Source of the DNA: JBFEYJ01 sp041563315
Lineage (GTDB): Bacteria; Pseudomonadota; Gammaproteobacteria; Thiohalomonadales; Thiohalomonadaceae
DNA length: 11,815 nucleotides
Direction of reading: 5' to 3'
Assembly: GCA_041563315.1 (NCBI GenBank)
Contig: JBFFNE010000089.1
Coordinates: 1 to 11,815 of the forward strand
A model generated the notes under the pieces. The model made no database searches. It was not told the DNA's origin and saw only the letters and a program-made list of their open reading frames with translations. Within the stretch, counting starts at the first letter, position 1; each line of letters begins with the position of its first letter. Shown piece by piece: positions 1-6,665 of the stretch. A program made the position numbers and the translations under genes.

Positions 1-685
1 CGGCAATACTGTCTACGCTGGAGGGGGATTCGCCACGGCCGGCGGCGTTACTCGCAACAATATCGCCGCGCTCGACGCCACCACGGGCGCAGCCACAGCC
101 TGGAATCCCGATGCTGACAATACCGTCTGGTCCATCGCCGTAAGCGGCACCACTGTCTACGCTGGTGGCGACTTTTTAACTATCGGCGGCCAGCCGCGCA
201 ACCGCATCGCCGCGCTCGATACCACAGTGAACACAGCCAATGCCACGGCGTGGAATCCTGGCGCTGACGCCGAAGTCTCCACCCTCGCGGTGGATGGCGC
301 CTCAGGGACGCTCTACGCCGGTGGACGGTTCCACACCATTGGCGGACTGGCACGCAACGGTCTTGCCGCGCTAGATGTCACGGTTAACACAAACAGTGCC
401 ACGCCCTGGGATCCAGCGGCCCTATTTGAGTGGGAGCCCTTATACATTTTGATTAACGCTCTAGCCCTTGATGGCACCACGCTCTATGTCGGGGGCACAT
501 TCAGCAACATTGGCGGGGCCCCGCGTAACAACATCGCAGCACTCGATACCACGGTGAACACTGGCAACGCCACGAATTGGAATCATCCCGGCGTGGACAG
601 CCAGGTCAATGCCTTAGTCATCGACGGCACCACCGTCCATGCCGGCGGTCACTTCACCGGGGGGTATGCGGCACTTCCGAAGTAA
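1..685 (+). CDS. Repeat protein of beta-propeller type (delta-60/DUF5122-like), C-terminal part
   Basis: The reading frame is open from base 2 to the stop at 683-685, so this is the last 227 residues of a longer protein whose start lies outside the window. It consists of near-identical units of the pattern (T)-V/L-Y-A-G-G-x-F-x-x-I-G-G-x-x-R-N-x-I-A-A-L-D-x-T, followed by A-T-x-W-N-P-x-A-D. The Tyr/His of each YAGG motif is encoded at 14, 158, 314, 485 and 638, which gives repeat lengths of 48, 52, 57 and 51 residues. This pattern fits the delta-60/DUF5122 repeat family, whose members are predicted beta-propellers and are often large exported proteins. The fifth unit is shortened: the stretch that should hold IGG-x-x-RN is missing and the protein ends GGYAALPK. 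No cell-wall anchor, type IX sorting domain or membrane segment is seen at the C-terminus. The ligand and function cannot be told. The next gene lies beyond a terminator, so it is the last gene of its transcript. Confidence 0.8.
   Translation, partial: GNTVYAGGGFATAGGVTRNNIAALDATTGAATAWNPDADNTVWSIAVSGTTVYAGGDFLTIGGQPRNRIAALDTTVNTANATAWNPGADAEVSTLAVDGASGTLYAGGRFHTIGGLARNGLAALDVTVNTNSATPWDPAALFEWEPLYILINALALDGTTLYVGGTFSNIGGAPRNNIAALDTTVNTGNATNWNHPGVDSQVNALVIDGTTVHAGGHFTGGYAALPK
2..685 (+). repeat. Tandem coding repeats, about 144-171 bp period
   Basis: Five diverged copies lie in tandem, starting near 2, 146, 302, 473 and 626. They share blocks encoding YAGG-x-F, IGG-x-x-RN and IAALD. Period lengths are multiples of three (144, 156, 171, 153), as expected for repeats selected at the protein level. 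Near-identical short DNA blocks (for example gctcgataccaca/gctcgac and tgaacac) make recombination or misassembly possible here. Confidence 0.75.
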
Positions 686-711
686 GAGCAGTAGAAAATG
701 GGATAGAAAAC

Positions 712-762
712 GGGCCAGTGACATCGGCTAGCCGATGTGGTGATTGCCACTGGCCCTTTTTT
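712..762 (+). terminator. Rho-independent terminator with nested palindrome
   Basis: A 9-bp perfect stem, GGGCCAGTG (712-720) with CACTGGCCC (748-756), is followed by six T (757-762). Inside it sits a perfect 18-base palindrome (721-738). It lies 26 bases after the stop of the repeat protein and probably ends that transcript. Confidence 0.85.
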
Positions 763-1052
763 ACCTGCCCCGCAAGAGGATGCTGATGAAGAACGAGCAC
801 CTTGATAAACCACATCAGAGACGGAGAATCGCCACGAATTTTTGCGGCATCCCAACAAGTTAGCGATGGCTTTTCTTCCGTATCATAAGAACATCCATAC
901 CCAATAGCTCCTAGCATATTTCCGACGCAGACAACCTTACTGAGCTGCCACCGCGTGCCGCTGGATGACGGAGGCCACAATTGGATCCTTTCGGTTTCAG
1001 GTACGGTGACACAGGTATCCCAACCCCCACAGGTTCCAGTGATGAGTGTTTC
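763..1052. other. Intergenic stretch without a convincing gene
   Basis: About 290 bases lie between the terminator and the pyrC promoter. The plus strand has only a short open frame (785 onward, about 26 codons). The minus strand is open from 1109 down to 654, but that product matches nothing I recognise, would run through the terminator into the repeat-protein gene and would begin inside pyrC. No RNA structure stands out. Confidence 0.5.
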
Positions 1053-1061
1053 TGGCATAAT
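1053..1061 (+). promoter_or_regulatory. Candidate extended -10 promoter for pyrC
   Basis: TGGCATAAT fits an extended -10 (TG-n-CATAAT, five of six matches to TATAAT). The -35 region (TTCCAG near 1034-1039) is poor, as is common with extended -10 elements. Transcription would start near 1068, leaving a leader of about 26 bases before the pyrC ATG. Confidence 0.4.
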
Positions 1062-1093
1062 GAGGACACTTTTCACAGCCAGATGCCCCACCG

Positions 1094-2134
1094 ATGCATG
1101 AACTGACACTCACCCGCCCCGACGACTGGCACCTCCACCTGCGCGATGACGACGCCCTCAAGGCCGTGGTCGGCCATAGTGCCGCACGCTTTCACCGCGC
1201 TATTGTCATGCCCAACCTGCGCGCCCCTGTCACCACCGCGGAACAGGCGCTTGCCTATCGTGAACGGATCCTGGCAGCCCTTCCCGCCGGGAGCGATTTC
1301 ACTCCCCTGATGACGCTCTATCTAACAGATAACACCACGCCAGAGGAGATCATCAAGGCAAAGGAGAGCGGGATGGTCCATGCGGTCAAGCTCTATCCGG
1401 CCGGTGCCACCACCAATTCCGACTCGGGTGTAACCCACATCTATAAGCCGGAGGCGGCACTGCGGGCAATGGCCGAGGTGGGGCTGCCCCTGCTGGTGCA
1501 TGGTGAGGTGACGGAGTCCCATGTGGACATCTTTGATCGCGAAGCGGTGTTTCTGGACACGGTGCTCAAGCCGCTGCTGGAACACGTCCCGGAACTCAGG
1601 GTGGTGGCCGAGCATATCACCACGAGAGAAATGGCCGATTTCGTGCTGCACGCCGGTGATCGGGTAGCCGCCACCATCACCCCGCAACACCTGCTGCTCA
1701 ACCGCAATGCCATGCTGGTCGGCGGCATCCGTCCGCACCACTACTGCCTGCCGGTGCTGAAGCGCGAGTCCCATCGGGAGGTACTGATGGAGATGGCTGT
1801 CTCCGGCAACCCGAAGTTCTTTCTCGGCACCGACAGCGCCCCCCACGCCCGAAGCGCCAAGGAGACGACATGCGGCTGCGCCGGCATGTATTCGGCCCAC
1901 GCCGCCATCGAGCTTTATGCCGAAGCCTTTGAACATGCCGGAGCGCTGGACAAGCTGGAGGGCTTTGCCAGCTTCTTCGGCGCCGACTTTTATGGCCTGC
2001 CGCGCAACAGCGATACCATCACCCTGCGCCGCGAAGCCTGGGAAGTGCCAACCGCCTACCCCTTCGGTAATGAGCAGCTGATCCCCTTCCGCGCCGGCGA
2101 TCAAATCGGCTGGCGGCTGACGCCAACCCAATAA
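1094..2134 (+). CDS. pyrC: Dihydroorotase, class II (PyrC)
   Basis: This zinc amidohydrolase of pyrimidine synthesis interconverts N-carbamoyl-L-aspartate and L-dihydroorotate in the cytoplasm. At 346 residues it is almost exactly the length of the E. coli enzyme (348). All metal and catalytic positions are present at a constant offset from E. coli. His13 and His15 are in the WHLHLRD motif. Lys99, the carboxylated lysine bridging the two zincs, is in HAVKLYPAGATTNS. His136 is in LLVHGE, His174 in AEHIT, and Asp247 in FLGTDSAPHA. The TTNSD stretch after Lys99 is typical of class II enzymes. The ATG at 1094 places the conserved N-terminus correctly, but no good Shine-Dalgarno is seen before it. 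A seven-codon open frame (1083-1106) overlaps the start in another frame. The membrane methyltransferase gene follows 44 bases downstream and could be co-transcribed. Confidence 0.97.
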   Translation: MHELTLTRPDDWHLHLRDDDALKAVVGHSAARFHRAIVMPNLRAPVTTAEQALAYRERILAALPAGSDFTPLMTLYLTDNTTPEEIIKAKESGMVHAVKLYPAGATTNSDSGVTHIYKPEAALRAMAEVGLPLLVHGEVTESHVDIFDREAVFLDTVLKPLLEHVPELRVVAEHITTREMADFVLHAGDRVAATITPQHLLLNRNAMLVGGIRPHHYCLPVLKRESHREVLMEMAVSGNPKFFLGTDSAPHARSAKETTCGCAGMYSAHAAIELYAEAFEHAGALDKLEGFASFFGADFYGLPRNSDTITLRREAWEVPTAYPFGNEQLIPFRAGDQIGWRLTPTQ

Positions 2135-2178
2135 GCAGGTAAAATGACCGGCTTGTGACTAACCGAGATCCCCATCCC

Positions 2179-2769
2179 ATGACCAATAGCAACATCTTCC
2201 GCTTCGTCCTGCGCAAACATCGCGTGCATATCGCCCGCGTGATCTGGTTACTACTGTTTTTCTACCTGTTCGTCTATCTGCGCCAGCCGGTAAAAGAATT
2301 GTCGTCGCAGGAAGGGTTGATCGGCATTCTTCTGATTTCCGCCGGCGCGTTCGTGCGGTCGCTGTCGGCAGGAATGCTGCACAAGAGCCAGCAAATTGCC
2401 ACAACGGGCATCTATGCGGTGGTGCGCAACCCACTTTATTTCGGCTCACTGCTTATGCTGGTAGGGGTGAATGTCATCATCGCCAATCCCGTGGCCTGGG
2501 TGGTCAGCCTATTGCTGTTCACCATCACCTACATTCCCACGATCCTCGGCGAGGAAGAGGGGCTGGCCTCAGACTTTGGTGATGCCTGGGTCGTCTACAA
2601 GAACAGCACCCCACGTCTCATCCCCAATCCGCTCAAACTCCCTGAACTACGTCACACCCGCTGGAGTGCCCGCCAGTGGTACAGAAACCACGAGCACAAC
2701 ACCATTCTGGCGGTACTGGCCATCCTCGCCCTGCTCTACGCCTATAACCATTACTGGACGATTCAATAA
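2179..2769 (+). CDS. Integral-membrane methyltransferase, ICMT/phospholipid methyltransferase-like
   Basis: The 196-residue membrane protein has hydrophobic segments near residues 20-35, 47-66, 88-102 and 104-122, and a last one at 175-190. The family signature is clear: a His-Lys before the loop (68-69), GIYAVVRNPLYFGSLL (77-92, with the RNP-x-Y core), then GEEEGLASDFGDAWVVYK (124-141). In isoprenylcysteine carboxyl methyltransferase and PEMT-like proteins these regions bind S-adenosylmethionine. Bacterial members are mostly uncharacterised and may methylate lipids or other membrane substrates, so the substrate here is unknown. The extra C-terminal hydrophobic segment after the catalytic region is less usual. 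I chose the ATG at 2179, preceded by a weak GAG about 11 bases upstream. A GTG at 2155 in the same frame would add eight residues and is a real alternative. The gene ends on a stop that overlaps the convergent TraB/GumN gene. Confidence 0.8.
   Translation: MTNSNIFRFVLRKHRVHIARVIWLLLFFYLFVYLRQPVKELSSQEGLIGILLISAGAFVRSLSAGMLHKSQQIATTGIYAVVRNPLYFGSLLMLVGVNVIIANPVAWVVSLLLFTITYIPTILGEEEGLASDFGDAWVVYKNSTPRLIPNPLKLPELRHTRWSARQWYRNHEHNTILAVLAILALLYAYNHYWTIQ
2763..2769. other. Tail-to-tail overlap of two convergent genes
   Basis: The plus-strand methyltransferase stops with TAA at 2767-2769 and the minus-strand TraB/GumN gene with TGA at 2763-2765, so the coding ends overlap by seven bases. There is no room for a terminator between them. 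Confidence 0.8.
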
Positions 2770-3641
2770 ACCGGTGTAAGATGCATCCCCTGCTGGCGAA
2801 GCAACGCCAGCAGGCCGTTTTTCCCCGGCAGATGCAGGGCACCGACAGCAGCGAATAACTCACCTTTCTCCAGCAAAGGCAACAGACGTTGCACCATAAG
2901 CTGGTTGCGCTCATCCAGCAGTTTTTCCATGAAGCGCTGCTGTAAGGCCGCGTCATCGCCTTTCACACTCTCTTCACCCAGTTCAGCCAAGGCCTGCAGA
3001 TCGTGCTGAAGATAGGCCTCAAGCAATCCCTCGAAGATCCGGGGGAATTCATCGTGCTCACGCAGTGTATCGCGGAGCAGGCTTACCTGCTCATCAAGAC
3101 TCAGCGAGGTAAAAACACTGATCTGTTCTTGCATCCGTTCGAGCCCGAGCACGCTCTTGCCCTGCTCGATCGCCTGAAGATAAAGGACATAGTCAAGAAA
3201 CAGCCCGGTTTCCGCTTTTGGCATGTTCAGGGTCAACACGATGGCCCAGGGTTGGAGACGATTAACGACCGCTTCCGTATAACCGCGTTCGGCCATGGCA
3301 TCGACGCTCTGGCGATAGAGCGTATCACCTATCAGACTCTGCAAATCTTTGCCTGAAGGGAGTATCATCGCCTGTCCCATCGCCACGGCCTGCTCTTTCC
3401 CCAAGTCAAGCTCCAAGACCAGAGTACGCGCCGATGCAAAGGCTTGCTTGACCGAAGCGGGTAACTCCAGCACTCGTGGATCTTCCGAATGAATGGTACC
3501 GAAAAGATGGCTAACTGCCCCTTGCGGTGTCACGATCCGCCATAGCAGAGCATTTTCACTTTCCGCCTGTGCGACGCTCGCGGCCAGCAGGAACAAGAGC
3601 AAGTAGAGAGGTAAATATCCGAGAACTGATTTTATTTTCAC
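2763..3641 (-). CDS. TraB/GumN family protein, exported
   Basis: The 292-residue protein has an N-terminal signal peptide: KIK, then a Leu-rich core, then a likely cut after ASVAQA at residue 26. The mature part carries the family landmarks. These are a GTIHSED motif with His51 early on, a central VNRLQPWA segment, a GLERMQEQ segment, an RN-containing helix (RNQLMVQRL), and a late VGALHLPG motif (Gly267-x-x-His270) before a C-terminal GLLALLRQQG. The paired Gly-x-x-His motifs and a conserved Glu are thought to form a metallohydrolase-like (erythromycin-esterase/TIKI-like) active site. The biological role of bacterial members is mostly unknown. The start is a GTG at 3639-3641, preceded by GGGAG at a good distance (8 bases), and it places the signal peptide at the N-terminus. 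The frame stays open to an ATG at 3725, but that would overlap rnt and bury the signal peptide. It is divergent from rnt, with 53 bases between starts. Confidence 0.87.
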   Translation of the reverse strand: MKIKSVLGYLPLYLLLFLLAASVAQAESENALLWRIVTPQGAVSHLFGTIHSEDPRVLELPASVKQAFASARTLVLELDLGKEQAVAMGQAMILPSGKDLQSLIGDTLYRQSVDAMAERGYTEAVVNRLQPWAIVLTLNMPKAETGLFLDYVLYLQAIEQGKSVLGLERMQEQISVFTSLSLDEQVSLLRDTLREHDEFPRIFEGLLEAYLQHDLQALAELGEESVKGDDAALQQRFMEKLLDERNQLMVQRLLPLLEKGELFAAVGALHLPGKNGLLALLRQQGMHLTPVY

Positions 3642-3694
3642 CCAAACATCTCCCTTACTTAGAAATATCACAGCCGATCCGTTAAGCTTCGTCC
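3642..3694. promoter_or_regulatory. Short divergent promoter region, TraB/GumN gene and rnt
   Basis: Only 53 bases separate the two start codons, so both promoters must lie here or within the opposite coding region. The minus strand shows TGTGATATT (about 3666-3674), a possible extended -10 for the TraB/GumN gene. No clear -35 or plus-strand promoter is seen, and the Shine-Dalgarno before rnt is weak. Confidence 0.3.
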
Positions 3695-4327
3695 ATGTCA
3701 GAATTAAGCCAATATCAGATCGCAAACCGCTTTCGCGGTTTTCTCCCCGTAGTGGTCGACGTGGAAACCGCCGGTTTTAACGCCGCAACCGACGCCCTGC
3801 TGGAAATTGCCGCGGTCACGGTGCGCATGGACCTTGATGGTCAGCTCCATCGTGACCAAAGTTTCTGTTGCCATGTCGAACCCTTTCCTGGGGCCAACCT
3901 GGAACAGCGCGCCCTGGAATTTACCGGCATCGATCCATTCAACCCCTTCCGCATGGCGAAACCGGAAAACGAAGCACTGGACCGTATCTTCAAGCCCGTT
4001 CAGGAGGAAGTAAAGCGGCACGGGTGTACCCGTGCCATCCTCGTCGGACATAATCCCTTTTTTGATCTGGGTTTTATCAAGGCGGCGGTGGAGCGGACGG
4101 GAAACAAGAAAAATCCTTTCCACAGTTTCAGTACCTTTGACACCGCTACCCTCGGTGGGCTGGCCTACGGTCAAACCGTGCTGGCCCGCGCGGCAAAAGC
4201 CGCCGGGATTGACTGGGACGGCTCACAAGCCCACTCAGCATTGTATGATGCAGAGCGCACTGCGGATCTCTTTTGCGCCATCGTCAACCGCTGGAAAATA
4301 CTGGGCGGTTGCCCATTGTCTGAGTGA
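3695..4327 (+). CDS. rnt: Ribonuclease T (DEDDh 3'-5' exonuclease)
   Basis: RNase T trims 3' ends of tRNA, 5S and 23S rRNA and takes part in tRNA end turnover. It acts as a homodimer in the cytoplasm. The protein is 210 residues, close to the E. coli enzyme (215). The four acidic metal ligands and the general-base His are all present: Asp22 and Glu24 in VVVDVETAGFN, Asp124 in GHNPFFDLGF, and His180 and Asp185 in QAHSALYDAERTADLF. These match E. coli D23, E25, D125, H181 and D186 with a one-residue shift. Basic/aromatic segments such as NRFRGFLP (11-18) are the family's usual N-terminus, which supports the ATG at 3695. No strong Shine-Dalgarno precedes it. The following 107 bases before the convergent cytochrome gene hold no obvious terminator. 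Confidence 0.97.
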   Translation: MSELSQYQIANRFRGFLPVVVDVETAGFNAATDALLEIAAVTVRMDLDGQLHRDQSFCCHVEPFPGANLEQRALEFTGIDPFNPFRMAKPENEALDRIFKPVQEEVKRHGCTRAILVGHNPFFDLGFIKAAVERTGNKKNPFHSFSTFDTATLGGLAYGQTVLARAAKAAGIDWDGSQAHSALYDAERTADLFCAIVNRWKILGGCPLSE

Positions 4328-4434
4328 CCTCCCTGCACAACAGGCTCACCAGGAGTGGGCTTATGGTTGGGCGAGATCACAAAGTGGGGGGGGTGTTCAG
4401 GACGGCCTCATCCCCTCATAGAGGAGCAAAGCGT
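4328..4434. other. Convergent intergenic region with an eight-G run
   Basis: It lies between the stop of rnt and the stop of the dihaem cytochrome gene. It contains a run of eight G (4386-4393) and a weak hairpin, CCTC-ata-GAGG (4413-4423). No standard terminator for either direction is visible. Confidence 0.5.
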
Positions 4435-4974
4435 TTAATCTTCCCAGCGTCCCATGCCAGGGATAAGAATATCCCGCTCGGCATATGACCCTGTTTCGGC
4501 ACGGGTATGGCAAGCGGCACAGTTGCTCAAACTGCGCAGCGCAGCATTGGTACGGATCAGGCGTGGCGGGATCTCATCGTGCTGTCTCCAAATATAGGGA
4601 ACATCGGTAATCCGGATAGGGATCTCTTTGCCCAGTGAGCGCAGGATCTTGGCAGAGCGGCGCGTCCCGGAGTTTTCCGCCGCATTCGCCACCAGGTAGC
4701 CAATCAACTGCTGGCGCGTCGCCCCATCCAGGGCGGCATTCTCGCTGAAATGGTCTTCCAGCGAACCCATCAATTTCAGCCATGACTCCATGGGTAATAG
4801 ACCCGGCTGATAGGCAAAATGACAACTGCCGCACTCATCCTGATAGAGCGCATTTTCCACCGGCGCCACATCAGGACCGTGGCGCGAATAACTCCCGTCG
4901 TCATCCGCTGTCACGCTTCCACTTGCCAGACCCACCGTGGCCGCCAATGCCAGAAAGGGCATTAATTTACTCAT
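4435..4974 (-). CDS. Dihaem cytochrome c (DHC family)
   Basis: This is a 179-residue periplasmic electron carrier with two c-type haem sites. An N-terminal signal peptide ends near residue 23 (SVTA before DDD). Haem motifs are CGSCH (Cys48, Cys51, His52) and CAACH (Cys152, Cys155, His156). The pattern ALYQDECGSCHFAYQPGLLP, the helical middle (W65 to about 100), the IRITDVPYIWRQHDE segment and the late second haem site are typical of the DHC family (PF09626). In Rhodobacter sphaeroides such a protein donates electrons to SHP. Here it lies directly downstream of the SHP gene, 23 bases away, with GGAGAG about 6 bases before its ATG. It is therefore the last gene of the minus-strand operon. It resembles the C-terminal half of the b561-DHC fusion two genes upstream, which points to a duplication within the operon. 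The final residues after the second haem site are short, as in the family. Confidence 0.92.
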   Translation of the reverse strand: MSKLMPFLALAATVGLASGSVTADDDGSYSRHGPDVAPVENALYQDECGSCHFAYQPGLLPMESWLKLMGSLEDHFSENAALDGATRQQLIGYLVANAAENSGTRRSAKILRSLGKEIPIRITDVPYIWRQHDEIPPRLIRTNAALRSLSNCAACHTRAETGSYAERDILIPGMGRWED

Positions 4975-4997
4975 CGCTTACTCTCCGAAATTTTCAT

Positions 4998-5402
4998 TTA
5001 TTGCAGTCGCATGTAACTGAGAAAATCACCCTTTTCCTGAGCCGTGCATTCACGACCCATTGTCCATTTGCAGTTACGCCCAAACCATTTCTCGATCTCC
5101 CTGGCCTCGGTCAGGCGTTTTGTATTAACTGAGGGTGCCATCGGTTCGATCGCCTTTCCGGTACGGGCGTGCTGCCCGCTGGACTTGAGATTGTCGGTAT
5201 GACAACTTGCGCAGTTACGCGGTTTATCCGCCTTGGCATGGACGTAACTGCCATTCCACATTGATTCACCTTGGGCGGCATCAAAAGGGCCCGCACCTTC
5301 CGCCTGGTAGGAAGCCAGGCGCTCATCGACCGCATCGGCCAACACGGCACCGCCACCGAAGGTGAGGCTTGTCAGGATCATCAGTTTTCCCATATTTCTC
5401 AT
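4998..5402 (-). CDS. shp: Sphaeroides haem protein (SHP), DUF1924 monohaem cytochrome c
   Basis: This small periplasmic cytochrome c belongs to the SHP/DUF1924 family, in which the reduced haem can bind oxygen, NO and other small ligands because its sixth ligand, an Asn, leaves on reduction. From the ATG at 5402 the protein is 134 residues, with a signal peptide ending at about residue 22-24 (VLADA). The single haem site is CASCH (Cys64, Cys67, His68). It is followed by the family block RTGKAIEPMAPSVN (80-93), and by Asn110-Cys111 with Cys119 eight residues on. This reproduces the spacing of the Asn ligand and the adjacent disulfide known in R. sphaeroides SHP (N88, C89-C97). The frame stays open upstream to 5531, but that would overlap the preceding gene; AAGGG nine bases before 5402 decides the start. 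Its neighbours, DHC and b-type cytochromes, are the usual SHP partners. Confidence 0.92.
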   Translation of the reverse strand: MRNMGKLMILTSLTFGGGAVLADAVDERLASYQAEGAGPFDAAQGESMWNGSYVHAKADKPRNCASCHTDNLKSSGQHARTGKAIEPMAPSVNTKRLTEAREIEKWFGRNCKWTMGRECTAQEKGDFLSYMRLQ

Positions 5403-5479
5403 TAACTTAAACCCTTGAATCATTAAACCTAAACAGCGCAAATAAGAGTTTCCGGACGTTAAAGGCGGGTGTGGAAAAA

Positions 5480-6661
5480 TCACTGCTTTTCTGTGACCGT
5501 ACTTTTCACAACACTCAATCCTTTTGCCCAACCACGTCCCCCAAAACGGGTAACACTATTGGGAAGATACATCGCACCATTCACAAACCCTCCCAGCCTG
5601 GCATCCCGATGGCAGGCATCGCAGTTAAAACTGCCGTTCACAGAAGGATGCTCCCATGTCTCTACCGCAAGGTCCTGGTGCGTGGTCTTCCAGTACGATG
5701 TTTCGGTGATACGTAATGGCCTGGCATCGGCCGCCAGAGACTGGAGCGTGCGCCAGCTTGCCTCACGCGACACCTGCTCGGCGCTGTTCTTTTTGGCGTA
5801 CTCCAGCAGTGCGGCGACTGAAACGGGTGTCAGAAACAAATCCTCGCCAAAGTGCTCATGTTGTTCCTCGAAAATTCTCTGCCAGGAGCGAGCCGGCAGC
5901 AGGCTCGGATGGTACGCCAGATGGCATTCGCCACAGCTATCCTGCCACGCTGAATCGTGAGTGAGTTGTACGTCGACGAAGGGTAAATAGGGCTGCTCAT
6001 CGTCCGCCACGAGGTATGGGTAAAACCAGACAGCGGAAAAGGTCACAAAGGCAAGCAACACCATCCCACCGGAAACAGTCGCATTGTGCCGTTCCGCCAT
6101 GTCTCGGTCGGCGGCTTTCTGGCCGCTAATCATCGAATGCGGCAAATTCTGGCGCTGCAATCGGCTCTCCAGCAAAACACCGGCCAAATGCAGGAGCACC
6201 ACCAAAAGGAGTATCCACGCCAGCCCTTCATGCCACTGGTGAACGGTAACTCCCAGGCCGATGTCGAACCAACCTGCCAGCGGACCGAATCCCTCTTCAC
6301 TCCCCAACACAACAAGGCCGGTCGCAGCAAGCAATAGCACCATGCCCAGCATCACAAGAATCGCCCAGCCCCCAGCCGGGTTATGGCCAGGCCCGTGGCG
6401 TTGGGACGAATCGAAAATCCGGCGTAAATGGCTGTATACCACCACAGGTCCGTGGACGAATTGTTTGAATCGCGCATAACGGCCACCAACAAATCCCCAC
6501 ACCAGGCGAAATATCACCAGCCCCACCGCCAGGTAACCGCTGTAGAGATGGAGGTCAGTATAGCGAGGATCATCACCGCTCAGCCACGCCACCGTGCAGG
6601 AGGCTGCAAACAACCAATGGAACAGCCTGACAGGCAAGTCCCAGATCCGCACGGTATTCAC
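5480..6661 (-). CDS. Cytochrome b561 - dihaem cytochrome c fusion
   Basis: This 393-residue protein has two recognisable halves. Residues 1-180 are a four-helix cytochrome b561 of the Ni/Fe-hydrogenase-type family (PF01292). It begins VRIWDLPVRLFHW (His15) and continues with LHLYSGYLAVGLVIFRLVWG (His38), GHNPAGG (92-98), HQWHEGLAW (His141, His144) and LLHLAGV (His158); these histidines include the likely ligands of two b haems. A fifth hydrophobic segment (196-218) then leads to a DHC domain with haem sites CGECH (243-247) and CDACH (347-351), including the DHC-typical CHLAYHPSLLPARSW and LRITETSYW. Five helices with an inside N-terminus would put the haem c domain in the periplasm, as needed. 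It probably takes electrons from quinol and passes them to the free DHC and SHP. The start is GTG at 6661, four bases after the upstream stop, so the two genes are tightly coupled. Confidence 0.88.
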   Translation of the reverse strand: MNTVRIWDLPVRLFHWLFAASCTVAWLSGDDPRYTDLHLYSGYLAVGLVIFRLVWGFVGGRYARFKQFVHGPVVVYSHLRRIFDSSQRHGPGHNPAGGWAILVMLGMVLLLAATGLVVLGSEEGFGPLAGWFDIGLGVTVHQWHEGLAWILLLVVLLHLAGVLLESRLQRQNLPHSMISGQKAADRDMAERHNATVSGGMVLLAFVTFSAVWFYPYLVADDEQPYLPFVDVQLTHDSAWQDSCGECHLAYHPSLLPARSWQRIFEEQHEHFGEDLFLTPVSVAALLEYAKKNSAEQVSREASWRTLQSLAADARPLRITETSYWKTTHQDLAVETWEHPSVNGSFNCDACHRDARLGGFVNGAMYLPNSVTRFGGRGWAKGLSVVKSTVTEKQ

Positions 6662-6665
6662 CGAC

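Noticed and set aside
654..1109. Minus-strand open frame of 151 codons rich in Cys and Trp
   Set aside because: It starts inside pyrC, ends inside the repeat-protein gene, runs through the terminator and shows no recognisable domain or good start signal.
1322..2131. Long minus-strand frames inside pyrC
   Set aside because: They are antisense to a fully conserved pyrC, with low-complexity composition typical of the reverse frame of GC-rich genes.
3642..3725. 28-residue upstream extension of the TraB/GumN protein to an ATG at 3725
   Set aside because: It would overlap rnt and bury the signal peptide. The GTG at 3641 has a good Shine-Dalgarno and gives a normal exported protein.
4386..4393. 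Eight-G run as a phase-variation tract
   Set aside because: It lies outside any coding frame, between two stop codons and far from a promoter, so slippage there would not switch a gene.
5403..5531. 43-residue N-terminal extension of SHP
   Set aside because: It would overlap the b561-DHC gene and precede a clear signal peptide. The ATG at 5402 has a suitable ribosome-binding site.
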